Translations under genes and position numbers: made by a program
In this document: positions 1 through 12,400 of the stretch, in pieces
Layout: each line of letters opens with the position of its first letter
Position numbering within the stretch: the stretch's first letter is position 1
From: Pithys albifrons albifrons
Lineage: Eukaryota > Chordata > Aves > Passeriformes > Thamnophilidae
NCBI RefSeq assembly: GCF_047495875.1
Contig: NC_092463.1
Location: forward strand, 36,583,724 to 36,647,723
Direction of reading: 5' to 3'
Length of the DNA: 64,000 nt
Notes under the pieces: model-generated
What the model was told of the DNA's origin: nothing
Databases searched by the model: none
What the model saw: only the letters and a program-made list of their open reading frames with translations

Positions 1-300
1 TTCTATATTTTGGTGAGGAGTGTCATGCTCCATTATTCCTTACAGTCAATCTGTGACAACAGATCATGACTTCAGTAACTGGCACATTTTTCTAGTGTGT
101 GTCAGGATTTTTCTTTCCCTACTGGCTTTTCTTCATTTAATCCCCTGCATCCAGGTTTTTGCAGTCGATTTTCTCATAATTTCCAGTAGATTAATTAGAG
201 GGAACTGTCTGATCCTTCAACTGATACAATTTCTCCATGATGTCATCATGTCCTTTGCTGATGTGGCAATTTGCATGGTGGTGTCCCTCTTGCTTTGCAG
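1..300 (+). other. SIPA1L1: SIPA1L1 intron, 3' end
   Basis: This is the tail of an intron whose 5' part lies outside the window. It is T-rich and ends in a pyrimidine-rich acceptor (tcttgctttgcag) directly before the first exon. A 99-residue open frame crosses it but has no resemblance to a known protein and runs into the exon in the wrong frame. I see no repeat or other feature in it. Confidence 0.85.
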
Positions 301-491
301 AATGATATTGCTGATTTGACTGGTTCATTTGCTTGGAACAGGTTGTCTCCTGGCTCTGATGTCTATGTCACAGTTTCATCCCTTGCCTTAGCAAGATCGC
401 AACAGTGCCGTAATTCTCCAAGCAACTTATCATCCTCAAGTGAGACTGGCTCTACTGGAGGCACATACAGACAAAAATCTATGCCAGAAGG
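301..491 (+). CDS. SIPA1L1: SIPA1L1 coding exon A
   Basis: Residues 1-63 of the visible protein plus two bases of the next codon. It begins in phase 0 ([12 protein letters not shown]) after a tttgcag acceptor and ends MPEG with donor G|gtaggc. The exon lies downstream of the PDZ domain and is rich in Ser and Thr ([14 protein letters not shown]), typical of a disordered linker. The last codon is completed by the first base of exon B. Confidence 0.9.
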
Positions 492-3400
492 GTAGGCACC
501 GGCCTTTTTACATATTCTTTTTAGGCAGATTTTTTGTTCTCTGTTCCATTTGTTGTAACATATATTAAATTAAAGGAGTTCTTACACAGCCTTCTGTCAG
601 CTGTTGTTTACATGCGTTAAACCATGTTTGTTTTCAAATATCGCTGTCATGCTTCTTGAAAAAGCCTGTTTCAAAAACCTCTTGCCTCCATTTTTCACCT
701 TTTCAACCTAACCCCTCTCTCTGATCCTAGTGCACAACTGCTCGGAGACCACTATGTATTTAAAAATCTTCATTAAAGGCACTTTAGGTAGTGTGGCAAA
801 TTGCTTCATTTCACAGGTTTAGATTCTGAAATAAAATAAGTAATAGGTTTGGGACTTTGCCGTCTGCTAATAGTTGAATAGTGTTGAGTGCAATGAAGAC
901 TTCAGATGTGTAGGCACAAAAGTGCTAATTAGTCCACAGCTGGCTTCTTTTTCACATATTCACAGTTGTCCTGTTTTAATGCTTCCAAAGATTTCAGATG
1001 TCTTCAAACTCTGAAGTGATCCAGTGTCAACTTGCAGAGGAATAAATTAAATCTGTATCATTTTCAGGGAGCACCTAAAGGAGCAATAAATCAAACATCT
1101 CCAAGTAGAGAAAAAAATAATTGACAGCAGAAGAGCTGTCTACCACATTCCAAATTATTTCCTACAGAGAAGATAAAAGGGCAAACCTGCTGATAGTTCA
1201 CACTGCAAAGCTTCCCTCTGAACTATTCTTGAGTAGTTGCAGGTCATTGTGTCTAATTCATTTCGGTTTGGGTCTTGTATAAAGTAGAAATACCCTTTTC
1301 TCTATTTTAAAAAAATATGTTATTAATAAGATTAAATGCTGTGGTCAGGAACTGCTTAGTACAAGGCACTGTCTTTTGCCTGTTTTAGGTGCTCTGTGTC
1401 AGTCCAGAGAACGCTGTTCTGAGCATGTATTTGAAAAAGTGCTGCTTCTTGCTCCACAGCACTGAAGATTTGTCCTCCCTGTCCTTCCTGCAGCTCAGTT
1501 TGAGGTTTTATGAAGAGTCGATCTCTTCTCCTGCACACCTTCATGAAGGCTTTGATTCATGAGACTATGAGGCCTGTTGTGGTCATTGTTTAAGTTTGTG
1601 CTTAAGTCCTACTGACATAAGGAGATTTACTCTAAACCCATTCAACTTCCCTGTAGAAAAACTAGATAGAAGTGTGTCCAGAGCTCTGCAGCTGGAAAAA
1701 GCACTTAACCTCTTTATATGCTGCATACTTGATGGCTTATTCACATCACACCAGCAGCAATTCTGTTGCCTTAGAGCAGCTTGTGCTCCCAATATCTTGT
1801 CTGTTCTTTTCCAACTATGTCACTTGCACTACTAAAAAGGTATTGCTGCCATATGTCCTTAGACCATCACAACCATAACTGCTTGAGTAGGAAGGTATTT
1901 TCAGACATGCTTGGGTTTTTGTTTCGAGTTAGCCTCAGAGCACAGCAGCACCCATCCCAACCCCAGCCCTTTTCCATCTTTTAAGTTAATTATACACACA
2001 TGTTCACTACAGCATTCTTCAAGCATTTTGCAATCTCAGCAAAAACATGTGTCCTAGAAACCTTGAGTATATAGTTTTTTTTGTTTTGAAGTTTTAATGC
2101 AGTGCAAGAAAACACTGTTTAAATGGAATAATGAAAGAATTCATACATGAACTTTGTATGCTCCTTACTGGATGCTATTTAAAAAGAAATTACTTAACTG
2201 CAGTTATTTTACTATTATGTTCTGTTCCTATAGGAAAAGCAGTTTGCCTCTTTCTCACACTGTCCTTGTACACATGAATAATATTTACGCAGGATTTCAG
2301 AAGGATCTTCTACCAGGCTAAATGTAAAGCATGAAAAATGTGATTATGAAGAAAATTTTTCCTTGCCTCAATAAGCAATGTAATGTCTGTCATATTACTA
2401 AAAATCATTGCAGTTCCATGTGCCTATTCAGTTGAGATTCATCTGAAAGACAAGAATCAGGGCAGCTCTGTAGGGATGTTTGGTGTAGCAGGTAGAGCTG
2501 GTCAGCACTAAGCCCATATATGTTGTTAAAATAGAGAGTGATTATAGCAATCAGTTACCAAGATGTCAGAGAGTCGGATGGGCTGGAGTAAGGGCCAAGG
2601 GGCAACCATGTCCTGAAGATAATCTTCTGAGGTGAGGCTCCAGAGTACTCTAGGTATGCCAGTCCCTGCAATTTCCCAGTGCAGAAAATCTCAACTGTAT
2701 CAATTGTGTATACGTTTCTTTTTGTGCCATAGTAGCACAGATTTGGAAAGTTTGTGAAATTGAAATGATCAGAAGCATGGATGTGAGTCCAGCCTCTGTC
2801 AGGCATCAGTACAAGCAGGAATTGCTGCCTCTACTAGGTTATTGTTCTATATCCTAAATTGGATATAGGCAAAAACTTCACTGCCTTCAAGGATATCCAC
2901 ATTGGTCTTGATGTATATATGTGTGTTTTGTGTATTTATGCTGTGTTTACCTGAAGGTGTGTATATGTAATAAATGATTGTAAAATATAAAATTAAATTA
3001 AAAATTAACAAAATAGCAAGTTTCGTCTTATGACATAGATGAAATGTGTATTTCAGCAATGTCACTGTTATTTTAATCCAAATGGATTTTTTGGGGTTTA
3101 TGCCTTCATATTTTAACGGGCTGTATATTTAAGCTGCATAGAACATAGCACCACCTGCATTTATTATTCCTGCTGTTAAATAGCCCTTTACATGTAAAAA
3201 GGCAATCTAAAGACATTTCTTGCTGTTCAGTTAGTAGAGCAGTGATTGTAATGAAATAAAACTAGAAATATGGTGGGTTTATATATTTCTAACCTGGGGA
3301 AAAAAGATCCCACATTATAAAATATACTGGATGAAAGATTGATTGCTTTTATACATAAGAGCGTTATGGAGGTTAGGTAAGAAGACATTACAAATGAAAG

Positions 3401-6400
3401 TAAAATATCAATGCAGTGCAACTTCATCACACCAGGTTTTCTTGGGGTTTTGGCTTTTAGATACCAGCTTCTAGTTATTTCATAATGAAAATATATTTTT
3501 CCCGTTATAGTTTGCAAATCCTAAAAGTTTGAAAATTACATCAGATCCGTGTTTAGGACATCAATCACCTTTGAAGTGCTGTGTTTAGACCTTCTATGCA
3601 TATGTTGAATTGGTATTGAATTCATCATGTTTGATTTAGGTATTTGATCAAGTGAAATCCTATGTTGTCTGTGTGAATAGAAAAGGAAAAGCATTACTTA
3701 ATGTAATTTCATTCATGTAAATTGTTTGTATTCAGAAGGCAGATATATACAGATTTTCCTCACTTTTTTAAATTCATCAGAATATATGTTGGCTATATCA
3801 GGGAGCAGTGAACAAAAGGGAAATAGAGTCATGTTTGGGTAAATTTTTAGGAGGCCCAGATTTCAGTATGCAATATTTTGGATCTGTGCTGCATGTTACA
3901 GGCATGTTCCGGCTGCTTGTCTTTAAGGATGGAAGTGGGATTTTGTTGTTTTGAGTCATATGATGTTTCTTTGTTGGGTTCATTTGTCTTAACAAAAACG
4001 TGACCTTTTCAGTGGGATAACCACACTGAGCTTGTTCTGAGAGTTGGGCAGGTGCCTTATGTTGGAGGTGATGTTGGGCAGTCTGTATCTAGCAGAGTAG
4101 AAGGCAAAATTAGGGTATTTTATTTTCTCTTATTTTGTTAGATATTATAGCTGGAGAAACACATTGATATATAGATCAGCTTGTCATTCTTCTGTGTGCT
4201 ATTCTGTATGTGTGGAATTTGAGGATTTGCTTTTTCCTTCAGGGTATATAGTCAAATTAAAAAAAAAACCAACTCAGAAATGCATTGTTCTCGATGAATT
4301 CTTAATAATTGATCTGCTATTTCTGAAGCCACCCACCTATAATTCTTACATATTTGTAAGTGGTTTATATGTAATATAGAACTCAGATTTAAATTTTACA
4401 GACTTTTATGCCTATAAAGCATGTAGACTTTGGTATGGCAGATGGTGTTTCCCTTGTCATTAACTTGTTCTCACTGAGTTTGCTCTATATTGAGCTTTCT
4501 GAAATCCATCTGACTGATCTGGCAGGATTTGTGAAGTCCATAGAACGGAGTTTTCCTGTGCTCTGTGTGCTTTCTTTTGCAGCAATAGGTGTACGTCTCA
4601 CTAGTTTTCTAGCTGTATTTAGTTTGTGCTAGTCCACTCGAATTATTTTATGATCCAGTAACTTAATAATTTACAGAATTTATAACCCCCAGGTTTTGGG
4701 AATCCATAACCAATATGATCAACTTTTTATGGATGCTTATTTAAAATATTTGGCAGTGTAATATTGCCCCAAATGAATCTATGTTATTGGCATATATGTC
4801 TACATCATGTAGAGGTATAACCTTACAACTCTTTCAGTTAGAACCCAGGGAAGTGGCTGAGATCCATGGCTTTGTCCCAGCAAACTTTCTGATGCTTTGT
4901 TTGACTAGTCTGAGGTAGTGCTTTCCCAGTTAAAAGGATTCAAACTTTCACATTTTACTCATTGTGGTGTGTTTTCTGTAACCATGAAACAGTCTGTTTG
5001 TTTTTTCATGTAAGCATCTATGTAAATGAAAAGTAATAACTTTATTTCTTGATCTTTTGGTCTGGTGGTTTTTTTCAATTGTATCATTGTAACCGGCTTT
5101 TCTTGGTCAAAGATGCTCAATAAATCAATATTTACTATAATCTTATGCATTAAAAGTGCTAAATGGGTCCAGAGAGCTGCCCCAAAAATTAAATGATGTA
5201 AAGCATTATAAATTCCTCAGGCATTTGTGGCTAAGCATTGGTCTGCCCTGTTGTTTGTCACTGACTTCTTAGAAGTGCTTTTTCTTCCCTTATGTGAGAT
5301 TTATGTATATTTAAAATCATTATCTGCTTTGTTTTTTGGGGAGAACAGGTTTGGAATTAGCCGTAGATCCCCTGCTTCCATTGACAGGCAGAACACGCAG
5401 TCAGATACGGGCAGTAGCAGCAAATCCACCCCCAGCTGGCAAAGGAGCGAGGATAGTATCGCTGACCCCATCGGTAGGTAATGAGCTCTGCACGAGCACG
5501 GGGCTAACTGCAAGGTGACTGTGGCAATACCTCTCCATGCAGAGACAGAACCCTCTTAAAGCACTGTGTTTTCAGTGTCTTTGAAAGTTAACCTTATTCA
5601 TCAGGAAGAATAATTAGGTCTGGAGCATGTACTGAAGCTTCTGCAGTGTTTCCTTGAGACCTGTGAGTATCACCTAAGGAAGAAATTACTTCATTTCTTC
5701 ATTTGACTGTGGGACTAAATTACCTTTATACTCTTACCCTGAAACACACTGATTTTTTAGACGCAGCTGGATAGACACTATTTTGTCTTGCTGTTGAGGA
5801 CTTGTTTGACCTTACCTACTCTCCTGAGTAGCTTGGCTTAGTATAATATTTGCTTAGTTTGTCCAAAGTGTTTGTGATGCTCCTTTTCAAATGGTTGTAT
5901 AGATGCAAATTGATTGTTTGATCATTGAAGCTATAAAAATAACGTACAAAATGGAAAAATGCAGTTAAGGTTTAGATAGTGAAGTAAATCTATAGGTAGG
6001 TAATCGCCTTCCGCCAGTGTATACATTTTCACTGCACATGGCAATTAAACTGTCAGCTGAAGGAAGTTGTTAACTACATAAAACAGCTAGGTACTGGGAA
6101 TTTGTATTGTTGGGCCTTCATTTGAAGTTTTTGCACGTAGGCCTTTTGCTACAGCTATGGCTTGACTTAAAGGGGTACCAGTAAAAATGACACTGATGGA
6201 AATGTCCTATCTACAAATAGCATTGGCCCAACATGATGACCCTGGGCAAGGGTGCTAGATTGTTTTTTTCTAATTTTTTTTACCATGCATTAAACAATCC
6301 CATATTTTTTCTATTGCACATACAGATCATCATTTTACTACATCAGTATGCAATTGGACTAGTGTTCAACACAGAATAAGCTTCAGTGAGATCAGGAGTT

Positions 6401-9400
6401 TAAGGCATATGCCAACCTCAAGGTCTGAAGATGTACTTTGTTCGCATACCTTCACAGCCACAGTAAGCTGTGCCTTGTTATTGAAGCCATCTGTCAGTCC
6501 CTCCCTCACAACTCCCCCCCATATTTCTCACTAAGAAACTGATTATACTGATGCATAGTTCTCATTTTGACTGAACAATTTTTAATCACATATGTTTTGA
6601 TACTGTGTGATGGTAATGACACATGTAAAACTGATCTTTTGCTCAGCATTACTTTTGCAGACCAATAGTTGGGTGTTGGTGCTGGCATTGACTGGAGCTG
6701 CCAGTAAGTTCTGTTCTACAGTGTCAGGTGTCAACATATTTGTAAAGAAATGAGGCCCAGAAAAATGGGGAAAATTTGTGTGGTAGAAGAGATGGCTTCA
6801 GCATTTGGCAAATGCTGGGAAATGCATACTGACATATAATCCCTGTATTTTATTTCTTGTGTATTGTCCTGCATTCAGAGAGTCACAGTTGGAAGCTGCA
6901 TCTCTGACTGGAGACTTTATTGCCAATCTGGTGAATCTAGGGGAAAGTTTGATTCTTTGACAGATAAGCACATTTCCACTTGGGATAATCTGTCTCAAGG
7001 TAAATAAGGCATTAGGTGTAGAGAATCCACACACTCACTCCTTCCTGGCCCATTCTGGCTACAGAACACCTTTGTTCTTTGTTCACCAACACTGTTTGCT
7101 ACTGCTTGCCAGGGGCACTCAAAATTGATGATACTATTATTGCTATTATCACTTATTATTCTTTTAAAACCCCATAACTTTGATTTGTTTTTTAAAAAGC
7201 TAGTAATGCTGCAGATGAAGATGAACAAACTGTAGCTGTGTTGAGGAAAGCACTGCTCTTTACCATGGATTGTTAAATACTTGATATTGCACATATTCCA
7301 ATTAAAAGGAGCATTTTTATAAGTGCAGAATATATGTAAAAACTCACATCTGAGAGACATGCTTTTAAAATATTGACCTTGGGCTCTGAGAAGGCAATTA
7401 CCTACCTAATGGGTTGCATCTGAACACCCTCTAGACCTCCATGGTTATCTCCTAGGAAAACAGTAAGTTTAATTGGCAAAGTGCACTCCTGCGAATGTAT
7501 ATATAAAATGAATGATTTTAATTCCATCCACTTGTGTCACGTTTAGTTCAGTAAGTATTGTTTTGTACATCTATGCAGTTCCCACGTTCACAGCAGCAAT
7601 GTTTAAGAGGATATGATTTAAGCAGATTTTTTGCTATCTCTTCAGTTAGAAAATGTGCATTTAACTCCTTTGATAAGAAATATGTGTAGTAATTGTACTG
7701 GAGGAATTGTGTTCATTCAAGTGATCACTGTAAACTTCTGCTGCTGTCCTGCCTTGTGTAGAATGCCATTGGAGGAAATGTGGGTCTTCAGTCTTTTCAG
7801 TTCCTTGCTGGCAGGTGTCATGCCTATAGAGATAAAATGTCAATACACTGTGAAAATGAATATTCCACTGTTTTAATGCTCTGATACAGTGCTCTTTGAC
7901 AGTGGGGACATGAGACCATTCAGGTTGTTCTAACAATGCTCAGGCCAGTTTTTCATGAAGTCTTAGTGATTTACGCCAAGCAGGAATGGGCCCTCACTTC
8001 CTCACCTGTGTTTTGTCACAGTATGTATTAGGCTTTGGCTAATGGTGGTATTGGAAAAATTGCGGTGTAAAATCAGATTATACATTCTTTAGATTGTTGC
8101 CCTGCATATGCTCTTCAGTACATTGTTGTGTGCTGTGTTGCAGAACCAACATGCCATCTCCCAGCAGTATCAAAAGTGTTGCCATCCTTCAGAGAAAGCC
8201 CCAGTGGAAGACTGATGAGACAGGATCCCGTGGTGCACTTGTCTCCAAATAAGCAGGGCCATGTAAGTTATCTTAAAAAAAGAAATTATTTGATGTTTTA
8301 CTTTTGCTCCACAAGCTTTTGATACCAAAAGTGTTGTGCAAGGTTATGTTTAGAGTGTCAGCTGAATAAAGGAAAAGAAAAAAATCCCGCTCTCTACTAG
8401 AACATGGAGGAAGCAGTAGAGTAGATCTGTTTCCTAAATCCTACAGCACAGCTTATTGAAATATATATTAGTTAATAAAGTTTTGCTACCAGTTGAACAG
8501 CAACTGCTAGTGTGTTACCTGGTGATAAGTAAAGGATTTATGGGAATTTTCAAAGCTGTTCATGGGCCTCACATGTAAGACTTAAAGTTTACTAATACAT
8601 CTTGTAATGCAATGCCCAGAAAGCTGCCTTTTCTTGCTTTTGGTTTTGTGTTTTTTTCATTTTCATCAGTTAGTGTAACCATTCATTCCTTTCCATAACC
8701 TACCTTGCACACTGTTAGAAGTAAATCTTTCTTATTTTATTAGTGTTCAAAGTCTAAAGGGTAAATTGTGTCTTTCTGTCTCCACAGTGTTAGATATTCA
8801 CGCCTCTGTGGAGACTGTCACTTCCCAATTTACATACAGAGAGACAGAAAAATGCAGTAATGTTCATAAATTTAAAATGTCTTGAAAATCATTAAAGGAA
8901 CTGGAATAAAAAGTCTATCCTTCAAACTTTAAATCACCCAATAAGCTGTATCACTTGGGGTTTTTATTTATTTGTACAGCAGGCTAAAATAGAGAGTTGT
9001 GTTGCATGATTATTTTGAAAGTGTCAGTTGCATTTATTTAGATGTGAGAAAGTCTTTAATTGGTTCCTGGTCTTTATTTGCTTCTGCTTACCAGCATTAT
9101 TCTTTCAATATAATTGGCAGTGTTGCTTTTAGGTTATTAATTCATAACAATTCATATTTATTATTAAAGAAAAGAAAACGTCAAAAACCCCAAACAACAG
9201 CATACCTGGCTTCATCTTCTTTGAAGCACAGAGTAGTTTTAAATTTAGATTGGCCTATTTTCATGAGATGTATTTGACTGCGTAATAATGTAATACATAA
9301 CTCATTAACTTGAGTGTGAAGTGCAGCACTGGAATTATTAATGATTGCATTCTTCTTGTTTAGTCATTGTTAAAGTAAATCTTCATTATGTGGACAGATG

Positions 9401-12400
9401 GATGAGGGAGTGATGCATTTCCTAATGAAGAGCCATAGCTTTAACTGGAGGTAACGAGGAGCCCAGATCAGTGTCATATTCCTCCCATTTTTCTGTCAAT
9501 TCTTGCCTTTGTATAATAAAAGACATGAACGCTCATGATTTTGTGCTTTCAGTATGCATCCATTCTCTATCTCCCCTCTTTTCTGGTGGAAACAGAAACA
9601 ATGTCTATTTTTTATATTTGTCTGGGATCTCTGCCCATGACTGTTAAGTAAAACTCCAGGGTGAACAAATAGGAAAGTTCTAAGTCTCCTGTCCATACAT
9701 TCCCTTATTCTTAGGCAATCTGGTCATCAAGCAAATCTCTATTGTCTTCTGCTTCAGTTCTGATTTCGTAGATGATCAGAACTTAGATAAATTCTTTAGA
9801 ATTCAGATGGATATAAATACCCCAAAGCTAGGTGAGCTACTGAGCAATAAGTGTATGGCAAGAAATTCTTTGTGAAATGGGATATTCCACCAGTGCGCAC
9901 TCTGAAATTTGAAGGCACTCAGTTTCTTTGTAATAGTGGGCTGTAACCAAGGACAGGACATGCAAACCAGCCAGGCAGTGGCATGCCCTGACAGGATATT
10001 TTAAAAGCATTACATTAAAGCTTCCTTGCATGCAATTCTGCTTTCTGGAAAACAATTTCAGATTAGTTAAATGACGTTTCAGTGGTCCTGTGCAAAGGAC
10101 ACTCCTGCTGAGCAGGAAATACACCCTATTGCAAAGGGGAGGAAGAGCAGCGGTTGTGTTCTTCTTTGACCTTTTGATAGGCAATTGGGTTATTAAAGTA
10201 TCAGGCACTTTCTGTGGATTGGTTATGTTTTCTGATCTAAAACAGAAAAGATAGTCTTACAATATTTTTAATTACCATATTTTTAAACTACAGCAGTCTA
10301 CCTAGCTCAGCTAATTTCATTGGACTGGGCTGAGCAGAACCTTCCTTGAAAGGAACCACTGTATTTTGGGATGAAATACAAGCAACTCTGGCTTCCCTGA
10401 ACAGTTAAGACATGGCTTCCAAATCCATATGAAAAGTTTAAGTGTGCCCAGAACAGAGCATGTGCATTGTGTTGGAATTAAATTTTTAGAGTTTCTAGTC
10501 TCCTCAATATACCTGTCCAGTACCTCAAGGTAGAAGAGTTAGTATTGTGCAGTGGTGACTTTTGTAACTGTTTACTTCCTCCTCTGCATTGCTGTGATTA
10601 TGAAACAAACCTACAAGTGTGGTCTTTGGATTGTTGTTTCTTCTGTAGTCTGACAGCCACTACTCCAGCCATTCCAGCAGCAATACTCTCTCCAGCAATG
10701 CCTCCAGTGCTCACAGTGATGAGAAGTGGTATGACAACGGAGAGCGCACTGAAGCAGAGCTGAACAGCTACAACTATCTTCAAGGGACCTCGGCTGACAG
10801 TGGCATAGACACCACCTCTTACGGACCGAGCCATGGCAGCACTGCCTCCCTGGGAGCAGCAACATCTCCCCGTACAGGGCTCACCAAGGAGAAAGTGGCA
10901 CCGCTGTGGCACAGCTCCAGCGAAGTGGTCTCCATTGCAGACAGGACATTAGAGAAGGACAGCCACATGGACCGGAAAACTGAATCTTCACTGAGCCTGG
11001 ATATTCACAGCAAGAGTCAACCAGCTTCCAATCCTCTAACAAGAGAGAATAGTGCTTACAGTCTTAGTGATGCTGTCTCACATACAAGGTAATTTTCACC
11101 TCTAGTGTGATTGACCCCTCCACACTCATTTTCCCATTCTCATTCTCTAACCTATCAAAAGTGAGAAGTGGATATTGAAGAGAAAGGTTTCTAATTATGT
11201 TAACCAGTGTTTTGAAAGATCTCTGTGCAGAATGCTGTAAAATTAAGACCACCTTTAGTCTTTGCATTTGCTACTGCTTATAATAGTAGAAGTGTTTGAG
11301 GGCATATTTGGTTCCACACTGGTGCTACTAAACTACCATGATTTGTTCTGCTCATATGGGATATCTTGCAACAACTGCAGTTCACATGTGAATCAGTCTA
11401 TTTTTTTGATGAACAGTTTAATATGGGATTCTTTTTTAGTCTTGCAAGTACCCATTTTGGATGTTTTGCATTTTTTCCCCCAGTCTTTTTGTTTAGCACT
11501 CAGCTTGCAGTCAGTATGATCAATACTGAGAGCAAGTTGCTTGGGAGTGTAAGCATATAGATTTTATTCTCCTTCTACTGCAAACTTATGGGTATGACAT
11601 GTTACAGTCACCTTCCCTCTCTCGCTCAGTTTTGCTACTTGTAGAATTGGCAATTTCAAGCATGTGTATAATATGCTTGAACACCTCAGATGGAAGATAA
11701 CCACTTTACAAGTTAATCAGCACTTCTAGAAGCAGAAAATATTTCAGACCTTTTTCTTAACCCATTTTCCAAGAAGTACTCAATGTGGTTTTTGAAAAAT
11801 ACTCCTACTCTGTCATACTGGTAACAAGGAAAAAAGCATAGCTTTTTCAGGGAAGATGCATGATAATTGTGATTTATTGGCCTTGTGGAGCCTGACTGTT
11901 GCATTTTTATTCTTAAGACACCTCTGGTTTGAGTAAGCTAAAATGCCTACAGACTGGAAGTATAATGGAATTTTTGGTAATTGTTGTGAACAAAGCTACT
12001 GTTTGTGCAAGACTAGATGTTTATCAGACAGTTCAATAACTTCTCACACAGTGGCTGCAAATACAGGGTTGTCATAGAGACTGTAATGGTCTCCATGTAC
12101 TTTGTCATGGTTATTCTAACTAAGCAATCTATTAATGCTGGTCCTGCTCTGGTTTTCTGCCTCTCTGCATTGTCTGGTTTTGGCACCAAAGCTCATACTC
12201 AGTTGATGTAAATTCTACCCAGATCTTTGTGACTGGTGTTTTCAGTAGCTGTGCATGCACGAAGGACTTGAGCAAGCGTGTAGAAAACACTGTGCGAGGG
12301 ATTTACTTAGATTTTTGGGCATATTAGCGTGGACCCCTTTCTTGAAGATAAAAATCTAGGTGGTGGTTGTCTACAGTGCTATACTTTTATTTTAAAATAA

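Noticed and set aside
10598..10912. 104-codon minus-strand frame over exon D
   Set aside because: It is a shadow of the conserved, higher-GC coding exon D on the other strand.
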